The notes below the pieces were generated by a model. That model was not told the DNA's origin and did not search any database. It saw nothing but the letters and a program-made list of their open reading frames with translations. Positions 1-4,840 of a DNA stretch of 5,487 bases are shown here, piece by piece. Numbering within the stretch: position 1 is the first letter of the stretch; each line of letters opens with the position of its first letter. Location: the NCBI GenBank assembly GCA_024679435.1, contig JAIBDK010000182.1, positions 1 to 5,487 of the forward strand, written 5' to 3'. A program made the translations under genes and the position numbers. The stretch is from Gammaproteobacteria bacterium (lineage in GTDB: Bacteria; Pseudomonadota; Gammaproteobacteria; Arenicellales; Poriferihabitantaceae).

Positions 1-4
1 ATAG

Positions 5-110
5 GGTCGTCTGTCGCCACCTGAACTTTCATTCTGAGGGTCAGCTTTCCCGTTAGCAGACGCTCAAAACATGGTAGTCGGAGGCAGCCTACGGCCAAAA
101 ACGGTCGCTC
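5..110 (+). repeat. Dispersed intergenic repeat, copy R1
   Basis: This is a diverged copy of the repeat family seen seven times in the window. Its second half reads AGCAGACGCTCAAAAC from about 55 and then GAGGCAGCCTACGGCCA at 81-97, followed by an AAAACGGTCGCTC-like end. These pieces align in order with copies R5 and R6. The first part (about 5-48, with CATTCTGAGGGTCAGCTTT) aligns with the first part of R2. The copy lies downstream of the minus-strand transporter gene. The assignment comes from alignment by eye, so the borders are approximate. Confidence 0.6.
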
Positions 111-160
111 ATAATAATCAGATCATGGCGCTAATTTCGTTCTCAATCTGTAAAACGGGT

Positions 161-193
161 CTACCCTCTAATACCTGCTTAAGGCGGGGGTAG
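161..193 (-). terminator. Possible terminator of the transporter gene
   Basis: An inverted repeat CTACCC (161-166) / GGGTAG (188-193) encloses 21 bases, with a smaller CCT/AGG pairing inside. It starts about 35 bases past the stop of the minus-strand transporter gene. On the minus strand it is followed by only a short, imperfect T run (ACCCGTTTTA), so it is at best a weak intrinsic terminator. Confidence 0.25.
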
Positions 194-228
194 TACTACT
201 CACGCGCAATCACTCGGCCAGGGCACGA

Positions 229-1173
229 TCAGTTGGGTGCAAGCCGGCTTATCGGCTGCCGAGGACGCACCATACCAATGCCCATCAGGGTTAGCACCAG
301 CGCCGACCAGATATAAATCGAGTGGCTTTCGGCAAACAGGATAATACCCCAGGCTACCCCCGCGAGCGTTATCACGTACGCGGTCTGGCTCGCAAACACT
401 GGCCCCGCGGTTTTGATGACGTAAAGCAGAATCGTGAAGGCAATACCGCTCAGTAGGCCGTTGCCGGTAGCAGCGTATTGTGCCGTGCTCCAGGGTTCGA
501 ACAGCGGCAGGGCCGTACCCGACAACAGCGCCAACGGCAATAGCAAGACCACTGCGGTTCCCTGGCGCGCAAAACTGAGCTCCAACGATCCCACGTTGGG
601 TGGGCGATATCCCCCGGCATAGGAATTTTCTAGCGACATGCTGATACTGGCGACCAGTGCCAGTAAAACCCAGGGTGCGAGTCCTGGTGCCGGCAACGCG
701 GATTCGGGCAAAACTAGCAACCCCATCGCCACAAGGCCGACAACAACGCCCAACAGGCGTTGACGCTGAGCGCGTTCGATTTTCAGCATTACGGCAATCA
801 GGTAGGTAAATAGCGGCATACTGGAAAACGCGATCGCGACTACCCCGGCAGGCAAATAGAGCGCACACCAGAACAATGCGATCGATGGAAAAGCGACCCC
901 GCAACCGCCGCAGATCAAACCAAAACGCGCAACATCGGCGCGGACCACCGGTCGCTTCAACTGCAACAGGATCAAGCCGAGTAACATGGTCGAACTTGTC
1001 GAAACTTGCCACAAGGCCATGCCGACCGGGTGACCGCCCGCCTGCACACCGATTTTCGCCAATGACAATGCGAGTCCCCACAAAATACCCATTAACAGCA
1101 TCAAGACATAATGCTCAGGTCGAACCTCTGGTGCGGCGTTTAGCAGGGAATCATCGGTTGGCTGTGTGGGCAT
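229..1173 (-). CDS. EamA/DMT-family inner-membrane transporter
   Basis: The 314-residue product is an integral membrane protein of the drug/metabolite transporter superfamily. Known members move amino acids, sugars, nucleotides or other metabolites across the inner membrane, but the substrate cannot be read from the sequence. Hydrophobicity gives ten segments, at about 22-43, 50-70, 84-104, 107-130, 138-156, 165-185, 203-223, 238-256, 262-281 and 285-302. These form the two five-helix EamA repeats. Family-like features are GILWGLALSLAKIG near the start of the first repeat, LPAGVVAIAFSSMPLFTYLI and the RLLGVVVGLVAMGLLVL helix at its end, and a matching GPVFASQTAYVITLAGVAWG segment in the second repeat. 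The length is normal for the family. The start is the ATG whose complement is at 1171-1173. No strong ribosome binding site precedes it, and Met-25 is a less likely alternative. It is GC-richer than the genes to its right and appears to be transcribed alone. Confidence 0.88.
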   Translation of the reverse strand: MPTQPTDDSLLNAAPEVRPEHYVLMLLMGILWGLALSLAKIGVQAGGHPVGMALWQVSTSSTMLLGLILLQLKRPVVRADVARFGLICGGCGVAFPSIALFWCALYLPAGVVAIAFSSMPLFTYLIAVMLKIERAQRQRLLGVVVGLVAMGLLVLPESALPAPGLAPWVLLALVASISMSLENSYAGGYRPPNVGSLELSFARQGTAVVLLLPLALLSGTALPLFEPWSTAQYAATGNGLLSGIAFTILLYVIKTAGPVFASQTAYVITLAGVAWGIILFAESHSIYIWSALVLTLMGIGMVRPRQPISRLAPN

Positions 1174-1279
1174 GGCGAAAGCAATCTACCGCAATGGCGG
1201 TTTGCTGAAAAGCTTTTATCAATGCCGACCCGGTCAGATCTCTTTTGTCGGTTAGCTACCGAGCAATTTGGTTAGGGGT

Positions 1280-1325
1280 TTCTGGGGACAGTATGCTTAA
1301 ATAGATAAGTATACTGTCTCCAGAA
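1280..1325. repeat. Near-perfect 20-bp-arm hairpin, REP/IS200-type
   Basis: The arms 1280-1299 (TTCTGGGGACAGTATGCTTA) and 1306-1325 (TAAGTATACTGTCTCCAGAA) are inverted copies around a six-base loop. They differ at two positions, and both become G-U pairs in plus-strand RNA. The motif GGGGACAGTATAC is familiar, from memory, as the repeat flanking or scattered around IS200-like/REP-associated tyrosine transposases (Y1 Tnp) in gammaproteobacteria. No transposase gene is in the window, so this is probably a non-autonomous or remnant element. There is no T tract, so it does not resemble an intrinsic terminator. Confidence 0.75.
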
Positions 1326-1334
1326 TCGTGTCCT

Positions 1335-1517
1335 ATAAAGGGTCGGAAGCCGCCGCCTGAGGCCACATTCTGAGCGTCTGCTTCGGCGGGATTGCCCCCG
1401 ATTCAAGTCATCAAATCGGAGCTTCGAGAGTTTTTCACTCCAAATCCAGGATATTTCCCCAAAGCCGACACTGAGAATCTGGGTTTCAGAGGCAATCTTC
1501 GGCCAACAACGGACCCC
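1335..1517 (+). repeat. Dispersed intergenic repeat, copy R2 (long)
   Basis: The right part (about 1454-1517) is one of the best conserved copies of the family. It contains CCCCAAAGCCGACACTGAG, then TTTCAGAGGCAATCTTCGGC, then CAACAACGGACCCC. It aligns closely with R7 (CTCCAAAGCCGACGCTGATG onward). The left part (about 1335-1395, with CATTCTGAGCGTCTGCTTC) matches the left part of R1. Between them lies less conserved sequence, possibly a second, eroded unit. Confidence 0.7.
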
Positions 1518-1753
1518 CAACCCCACAACAACCTGAAATAGCAACCGTAATGCGGAGCATGACAGTAACTCTATATTAAATGAGCGACCGTTCAGTAATC
1601 CGCTCGTATTCGAATCGCATGAAAAATACTGAGGCAACCGGTTATTCGGAGCAAATTTACCGGGGTGAAGTATAAAATTTACCTTGTTTTATTTTCATTG
1701 ACTGGTAACTACTAATAATCAGTATTCCTTAACCAGGCAAGGAGAAAATATTT

Positions 1754-1813
1754 ATGAGTCAATTCGCCCCTGTAATGTTAATCAGTTCGGGAATACCGAA
1801 AAGCGGTTTCTAA
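1754..1813 (+). CDS. Possible 19-residue leader/small ORF
   Basis: A 19-codon frame starts at ATG 1754 and ends at TAA 1811-1813, with product MSQFAPVMLISSGIPKSGF. It deserves mention because AAGGAG (1739-1744) sits nine bases ahead of the ATG, a better ribosome binding site than that of the following gene. The next start (1839) is 25 bases past its stop and in another frame. It could be a leader whose translation is coupled to the downstream membrane-protein gene, a real small protein, or the remnant start of a broken gene. The peptide is not recognised. Confidence 0.35.
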   Translation: MSQFAPVMLISSGIPKSGF

Positions 1814-1838
1814 AATTTAATCAGGAAAAATATCCGTC

Positions 1839-2264
1839 ATGTTCAGGTTGCTCGTAGTTCCAATATCTATCGGGATATTAGCTTTTTTATTTATCTATTT
1901 TATTGCGTCTACAATTGCCTCCGAGCCGGGTATTGTCTCGTATGTCGCCGAGTTTGCCCTTTATTTGTCAAACTCGTATTTCGAAAATATGCCCCCAATT
2001 ATTGTCAGTTATATCTCTAATTTGAATCTAGCAGTGGTTGCCTTGACGGTTGGATTACTTTTGACGCTAGTTACTCAACTTATCGTGATAATTGGGGGTA
2101 CGTTTATTTGCATAATCAAGTGGATAATATCGTACCTGCAAAAAGATAGGGGTAAAGAGGTTGTGCAGGAATTGTCACCTATCGATATGGACTCGAGATA
2201 TATGGGTTCAATGCCAGGGGAAAAAATTCTCGGACGCGGCCTTGATACGATTGACCGAGAGTGA
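1839..2264 (+). CDS. Small membrane protein of unknown function
   Basis: The 141-residue product is not recognised. It has a hydrophobic N-terminal helix (about residues 5-27), a mildly polar stretch with YLSNSYFENMPP around 42-53, and a long hydrophobic region at about 64-98 that is one long helix or two tight ones. It ends in a charged tail (101-141) starting KDRGKEVVQE. Two or three membrane passes are therefore likely, with the basic KDR end of the last helix pointing to a cytoplasmic tail by the positive-inside rule. AGGAA at 1823-1827 precedes the ATG by 11 bases. An in-frame TAA at 1818-1820 rules out a longer form. The gene is AT-rich, stands alone between repeat copies R2 and R3, and may be coupled to the 19-codon ORF upstream. 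Confidence 0.65.
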   Translation: MFRLLVVPISIGILAFLFIYFIASTIASEPGIVSYVAEFALYLSNSYFENMPPIIVSYISNLNLAVVALTVGLLLTLVTQLIVIIGGTFICIIKWIISYLQKDRGKEVVQELSPIDMDSRYMGSMPGEKILGRGLDTIDRE

Positions 2265-2480
2265 CGGACTTAAGTAGACAATAAATTGAGCCTAATACGG
2301 GATTCATTTAATTCTGATTTTCACGATGCAATTTGGGTTTGCCGAGGAAATTAGAATCTTATAAATAAATTGCAATAAGGGCCTCTATTATTGGCGTTAT
2401 GATTGAGTCGTTCCCAGCGGCTAATCCAAACATTTTATACCTCTACTTTCTCGATAACGGGCGCTTATGCGTGTACCCCA

Positions 2481-2510
2481 GGAGGCAATTTTCGGCCAAC
2501 AGCGGACACC
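2481..2510 (+). repeat. Dispersed intergenic repeat, copy R3 (short)
   Basis: This short copy keeps only the conserved right end of the family: GGAGGCAATTTTCGGCCA at 2481-2498, followed by ACAGCGGACACC. It matches R2 (GAGGCAATCTTCGGCCA) with few changes. The left half of the unit is not recognisable. Confidence 0.6.
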
Positions 2511-2531
2511 TGACAGCAGATAATATATTAT
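2503..2531 (+). promoter_or_regulatory. Candidate promoter for the VOC gene
   Basis: CGGACA at 2503-2508 (4 of 6 to the -35 consensus) is 17 bases from TATTAT at 2526-2531 (5 of 6 to the -10 consensus). The -35 would be supplied by the end of repeat R3, and the -10 lies inside a palindrome. Transcription would start about 50 bases ahead of the VOC start codon. This is a pattern match only. Confidence 0.3.
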
Positions 2532-2532
2532 C
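2519..2532. promoter_or_regulatory. Perfect 14-bp palindrome GATAATATATTATC
   Basis: A perfect self-complementary 14-mer lies 54 bases ahead of the VOC start codon and overlaps the candidate -10 element. Its place and symmetry fit the operator of a dimeric repressor, but AT-rich palindromes of this size also occur by chance. Confidence 0.3.
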
Positions 2533-2586
2533 GGATCACTTACCTTATTGGCATTGCAGATAACTTTTCAACCTAAAGGAATAAAC

Positions 2587-3081
2587 ATGAGCACATATCC
2601 AAGAACGTTCTCGCATATTGGGATTTCCGTCCGGGATATAGAGAAAGCTGCTAATTTTTACAGTGAAGTCATGGGCTGGTATCACATAATGGAACCCACT
2701 GTCATTACCGAAGAATCAGACACGCCAATAGGGAAAATGTGTATTGATGTATTTGGTAAAGGCTGGGGTTCTTTCAAGATCGCACACATGTCTACCGGAG
2801 ACAAAATCGGCGTCGAAATGTTTGAGTTTTAAAATAATGAAACTCCAAAAGACTTCGAGTACTGGAGAACGAGCACCTTTCACTTTTGCGTTCAGGATCC
2901 CGACATTTAAGGACTCGTTGCAAAAATTGTCGAATACGGCGGTAAACAGAGGATGCCTATTCGCGAATACTACCCCGGAGAAAAGCCCTACAGGATGTGC
3001 TATGTCGAGGATCCATTCGGCCTCATCTTTGAGGTTTATTCACACAGTTATGAATTGACCTATTCACAAGGTGCGTACTAG
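2587..3081 (+). pseudogene. VOC/glyoxalase-like gene with two in-frame stops
   Basis: Translated straight through, this frame gives a complete 164-codon protein of the vicinal-oxygen-chelate superfamily (lactoylglutathione lyase/dioxygenase-like). TAA interrupts it at codon 82 (2830-2832) and codon 108 (2908-2910). There is no frameshift: strong family similarity continues through both stops, with FHFCVQDPD at 98-106, GGKQRMPIREYYPGEKPYR at 118-136 and EDPFGLIFEVYSHSYELTY at 141-159. The likely metal ligands are all present: His-10 (SHIGISV), Glu-77 (GVEMFEF), His-99 and Glu-149. From memory of close relatives, codon 82 is normally Lys (AAA) and codon 108 Glu (GAA), so each stop is one substitution. 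The start is ATG 2587 with AAAGGA (2575-2580) six bases upstream. A TTG farther upstream (2548) is less likely. The final stop is TAG 3079-3081, and an attC site follows three bases later, as in an integron cassette. The first 81 codons alone would lack half the fold, so it is probably inactive unless read through. Confidence 0.85.
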
Positions 3082-3083
3082 AA

Positions 3084-3158
3084 AATTAACAAGCGCCGGC
3101 AGTCGGCCCGTTCCATTCGCTATGCGAGTTAAACGACCGCTGATGCGAAGCGTTAGTT
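3084..3158 (+). other. attC: Integron attC recombination site
   Basis: The 75-bp site has R'' AATTAAC (3084-3090) and R' GTTAGTT (3152-3158). These pair at all seven positions if one G-T is allowed, and each is 6 of 7 to the RYYYAAC / GTTRRRY consensus. Between them the strand folds back over nearly the whole length: CGC/GCG, CAG/CTG, an unpaired T on one arm, CGG/CCG, CGTT/AACG, and an apical TCGC/GCGA around TAT. The extrahelical base and interrupted stem are what integron integrases recognise. The 3' end, GCGAAGCGTTAG, is typical of attC sites. It begins three bases after the VOC gene's last stop and points the same way as both flanking genes. Confidence 0.8.
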
Positions 3159-3165
3159 GGCAATT

Positions 3166-3510
3166 ATGAATCAGATGTTACATCTATCATGCTTAGGATT
3201 ATTCCTGGCATTGCCACCAACTATCCTGTTTATGAAGTTCAAGAATCATAAACCCAACTGGTGGCTTGTTTTACTAATGATATTAGGATTGGGTTGGATA
3301 TTGGTGTTTGGTACGTTCATGTTCTATCAGGCGCATCTAGGCGATCTCATTACACACAATGAAGAACTGCCGGACGGCTGGGATAGTGATGGTGCTTCAG
3401 GGGTGGCGGCCATGTTGTTCGGTTGGCTAATCTCCCTGATTTATACCCTTCCATGGCTAGCCATTTACGCTTTTATTTTCAGCATTAAACGATGGCGACA
3501 AAATACATAA
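3166..3510 (+). CDS. 114-residue membrane protein in cassette position
   Basis: The product has three predicted transmembrane helices (about residues 7-23, 32-55 and 80-107). A basic loop, KFKNHKPNWW, lies between the first two, and an acidic outer loop, HNEELPDGWDSDGASG, lies before the third. The basic end IKRWRQNT points to a cytoplasmic C-terminus. I cannot assign a named family. Small membrane proteins of this kind are common among integron-cassette products. The ATG at 3166 lies seven bases past the attC end, and no clear ribosome binding site precedes it, which is frequent in cassettes. ATG 3175 is an alternative, and a TTG at 3157 would start inside the attC. No clear attC follows the gene. 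The next spacer opens with a small CGCTT/AAGCG hairpin (3513-3525) and then repeat R4. Confidence 0.7.
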   Translation: MNQMLHLSCLGLFLALPPTILFMKFKNHKPNWWLVLLMILGLGWILVFGTFMFYQAHLGDLITHNEELPDGWDSDGASGVAAMLFGWLISLIYTLPWLAIYAFIFSIKRWRQNT

Positions 3511-3564
3511 GCCGCTTAAAAAGCGCATGCATTCTGACCAACCCACTTACTATACGTGAGGGCA

Positions 3565-3683
3565 CAAGCGTCTGTTTCGGGTCGTAAATAGCGGTTGGCT
3601 CATTGAGCTTGAGTGTTTGTTTTCTCCAAAGCTGCCATTCAGATGAGCTTGCTGGGCTTCTCAAATCGGCCAGGAGCAGTCCC
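3565..3683 (+). repeat. Dispersed intergenic repeat, copy R4 (long)
   Basis: The right part aligns well with R7. Both have GGCTC(A/G)TTGAG, then TTTTCTCCAAAGC, then a TCAAATCGGCCAGGAGCAGT-like end (3661-3680 here). The left part, GCGTCTGTTTCGGGTCGTAA from about 3568 followed by ATAGCGGTTGGC, can form a short imperfect stem. It resembles a hairpin module also hinted at in R1. The copy lies between the cassette-type membrane-protein gene and the tautomerase gene. Confidence 0.6.
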
Positions 3684-3733
3684 TTGCAGATTTTGGTGCC
3701 TTCTCGATTTAGTGTAATTCTGTAAGACTTAAC

Positions 3734-3742
3734 TGATATATT
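3734..3742 (+). promoter_or_regulatory. Extended -10 promoter for the tautomerase gene
   Basis: TGATATATT matches the extended -10 form TGn plus a -10 hexamer (TATATT, 5 of 6). The -35 region about 17 bases upstream is poor, as is usual for extended -10 promoters. Transcription would start near 3749 and give a leader of under 30 bases. Confidence 0.4.
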
Positions 3743-3775
3743 CTTCCTCTCAATCTAATCGGATTCGGAGGGAGT

Positions 3776-3994
3776 ATGCCGTCAATTGACATTCAAGTTA
3801 TGGAAGGTGTTTTTTCTGCTGAGGATAAGAGGCTGATGATCGAAAAGATCACGGATGCTTTCGGAGAAGTTGTCGGTGAAACACTAAGGGCTGGGACAAC
3901 AGTTCGAATACACGAAATTCAAAGTGGCTCTTGGGGCTATGGCGGTCAGCCAATCACCACGGAAGACGCTAAGGGATGGCGCAACCAGGGTTAG
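3776..3994 (+). CDS. 4-oxalocrotonate tautomerase-family protein
   Basis: The product is a 72-residue member of the tautomerase (4-OT/MIF) superfamily, small enzymes that use an N-terminal proline as a general base for keto-enol shifts and related reactions. Pro-2, which becomes residue 1 after Met removal, is in place in MPSIDIQV. The middle helix (SAEDKRLMIEKITDAFGEVVG) and the strand VRIHEIQSGSWGYGG fit the family, with Arg-44 in the place of the second catalytic arginine of 4-OT and Trp-53 near the place of its Phe-50. The arginine at position 11 of classical 4-OT is Val-12 here, and the segment before Arg-44 is a few residues longer. A substrate other than 2-hydroxymuconate is therefore likely. 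The start is supported by CGGAGGGAGT directly ahead of the ATG. No pathway partners lie nearby. Confidence 0.82.
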   Translation: MPSIDIQVMEGVFSAEDKRLMIEKITDAFGEVVGETLRAGTTVRIHEIQSGSWGYGGQPITTEDAKGWRNQG

Positions 3995-4018
3995 TGATTA
4001 CGCACGGCTAGAAAAAAC

Positions 4019-4084
4019 TCCCCGTTAAGAGACGCTCAAATCATTGGCATCTAGGGCGGGAAACGGCCATGAAGAGACACTCGC
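4019..4084 (+). repeat. Dispersed intergenic repeat, copy R5
   Basis: The pieces CCCCGTTAAGAGACGCTCAA, TCATTGGCATC and GGGAAACGGCCATGAAGAG, followed by ACACTCGCC, line up in order with R1 (CGTTAGCAGACGCTCAAAAC onward) and with R6. It lies between the convergent tautomerase and yegP-like genes, just before the terminator of the latter. Confidence 0.55.
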
Positions 4085-4090
4085 CACGCA

Positions 4091-4117
4091 TAAAAAAACC
4101 CCGCACGATGGCGGGGC
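4091..4117 (-). terminator. Rho-independent terminator of the yegP-like gene
   Basis: The stem GCGGGG/CCCCGC (4111-4116 with 4099-4104) has a six-base loop. On the minus strand it is followed by seven T residues (complement of 4092-4098). It sits about 80 bases past the stop of the minus-strand yegP-like gene. On the plus strand there is no T tract after the stem, so it should not serve the tautomerase gene well. Confidence 0.85.
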
Positions 4118-4128
4118 TTCAATAAATC

Positions 4129-4193
4129 ATCTAAATTCTAGCTGCGTTATCTTTACAACTCACTCGCGCTTCTCTAGATAAGGTGATTTAGAT
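4129..4193. repeat. Long imperfect inverted repeat after the yegP-like gene
   Basis: ATCTAAAT (4129-4136) pairs with ATTTAGAT (4186-4193), and TCTAG (4137-4141) with CTAGA (4174-4178). C plus GCG (4142, 4144-4146) can pair with CGC plus G (4165-4168), leaving an unpaired T. The arms are interrupted by a seven-base bulge on the right. The structure starts one base past the TTA that is the yegP-like stop on the minus strand and precedes the terminator, so it would lie in the 3' untranslated region of that mRNA. Confidence 0.5.
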
Positions 4194-4194
4194 A

Positions 4195-4527
4195 TTAAGT
4201 TTGATCATCAACAATTGCTGAGGGTGCATTTTTCATCACTGACTCAACACCGTTATCACGCCCAGATGCACTCGTATATGATTGACTGGTTCCTATAACT
4301 TGGTTGTTTGAAGCCTTCAAGTTGAACATATACTTGCCAGCACTCGTATCTTTTTTCTCATAGTTTGCCGAGTCAGGAGCATGTTTCTTTACTGAGTCGA
4401 TACCATTAGTACAACCTGCCTTCGCTTTATAACCTTCACTCGCTAAAATATTCTCTCCATTTCCGGCTTTTAACCGGAAACGATACTCACCAGCTTTGTC
4501 CTTATAAACTTCAAATTTAGCAGCCAT
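4195..4527 (-). CDS. yegP: YegP-like DUF1508 protein (UPF0339)
   Basis: The 110-residue product, the usual length for YegP, consists of two tandem copies of the DUF1508 unit. Copy one is about residues 4-51 (KFEVYKDKAGEYRFRLKA, then ILASEGYKAKAGCTNGIDSV and KKHAP). Copy two is about 56-102 (YEKKDTSAGKYMFNLKASN, then IGTSQSYTSASGRDNGVESV and MKNAP). Each pairs a beta strand carrying the K/D-G-xY-xF-xLKA pattern with a helix that begins near NG(I/V)(D/E)SV. The biochemical role of this family is not established. The protein looks cytosolic, with no signal or membrane segment. The start is secure, because a perfect AAGGAGG (complement of 4532-4538) lies four bases ahead of the ATG, suggesting strong translation. 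It is monocistronic with its own terminator at 4091-4117 and points against its neighbours. Confidence 0.9.
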   Translation of the reverse strand: MAAKFEVYKDKAGEYRFRLKAGNGENILASEGYKAKAGCTNGIDSVKKHAPDSANYEKKDTSAGKYMFNLKASNNQVIGTSQSYTSASGRDNGVESVMKNAPSAIVDDQT

Positions 4528-4659
4528 GATTCCTCCTTAAATGTATGAATAATTGGCGGGAGGAATCATCTACTAACATTCGGGGAGATGCAACGGTGAA
4601 TTTAATGATAATGAATTTTTCGGTATAGCCTAACCATTCATTCGTACTCAGGTTTACCC

Positions 4660-4668
4660 TGGCATAAT
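4660..4668 (+). promoter_or_regulatory. Weak extended -10 candidate for the psiE-like gene
   Basis: TGGCATAAT fits TGn plus a -10 hexamer with one mismatch (CATAAT). The -35 region is poor. The predicted leader of about 165 bases would include repeat R6. Confidence 0.25.
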
Positions 4669-4696
4669 AATTAATATCTTAGTTAAAATCACATAG

Positions 4697-4753
4697 AAGC
4701 AGACACCAAAATCGAGGCATCAAGCGACAATCTACGGCCAGAAGCAGTCACTT
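4697..4753 (+). repeat. Dispersed intergenic repeat, copy R6
   Basis: AAGCAGACACCAAAATCGAG followed by GCATCAAGCGACAATCTACG and GCCAGAAGCAGTCACTT aligns along its whole length with R5 and R1. It also shares its CAATCTACGGCCA core with R2 and R3. It lies in the probable leader of the psiE-like gene. Confidence 0.6.
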
Positions 4754-4840
4754 AACCCTGCATGTTACAATCAACCCACAGTCGATCCCGAGAACCTTTA
4801 GTTAAATTTCTACCCACTAATGCTTGTTCAGGAGAATGCC

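Larger units (their letters stand above)
1174..1753. other. 580-bp gene-free spacer
   Basis: No convincing coding sequence is visible here. The stretch contains the 1280-1325 hairpin, repeat copy R2 and an AT-rich tail (about 1670-1735) that should hold the promoter for the small ORFs that follow. The best hexamer is TTGACT at 1698-1703, but it has no good partner at the usual distance. A minus-strand open frame across 1272-1637 is composed of the hairpin and repeat and is treated as accidental. Confidence 0.6.
2265..2586. other. 322-bp gene-free spacer
   Basis: This AT-rich spacer holds repeat copy R3 (2481-2510), a 14-bp palindrome and a candidate promoter for the VOC gene. A 54-codon open frame at 2399-2563 crosses the repeat, lacks a ribosome binding site and is not called. 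No terminator for the upstream membrane-protein gene is evident. Confidence 0.55.
4528..4840. other. 313-bp divergent intergenic region
   Basis: This spacer separates the divergently transcribed yegP-like and psiE-like genes and should hold both promoters. It contains the yegP ribosome binding site, a weak extended -10 for psiE, and repeat R6. No gene, Pho-box direct repeat (CTGTCAT type) or convincing attC is visible. Confidence 0.5.

Noticed and set aside
200..1208. Other long open frames overlapping the transporter gene
   Set aside because: They are out-of-frame shadows of the high-GC EamA gene, with no hydrophobic pattern or motif of their own.
1272..1637. A 121-codon minus-strand open frame
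   Set aside because: It is made of the hairpin arm and repeat copy R2 read backwards, has no family resemblance, and is best explained as an accidental open frame.
2519..2532. Palindrome as a dif/XerCD site
   Set aside because: The ATAA-TATATTAT resemblance to the dif core is superficial. The central spacer is missing and the flanking arm bases do not match.
2399..2563. A 54-codon plus-strand open frame ahead of the VOC gene
   Set aside because: It has no ribosome binding site and runs through repeat R3 and the palindrome. The repeat itself produces the apparent peptide.
2744..3058. A 104-codon frame overlapping the VOC pseudogene
   Set aside because: The VOC motifs continue in the original frame through the stops, so this alternative frame is a shadow and there is no frameshift.
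3536..3600. Possible second attC (GACCAAC with GTTGGCT)
   Set aside because: CCAACC/GGTTGG and TTAC/GTAA can pair, but the boxes are poor, the inner stem is short, and the right arm lies within repeat R4. It could be a badly decayed site but is not supportable as one.
4751..4807. Possible attC (ACTTAAC with GTTAAAT)
   Set aside because: Both end boxes match the consensus and pair at 6 of 7 positions, but the 43 bases between them show no fold-back stem, so this looks like chance in AT-rich DNA.
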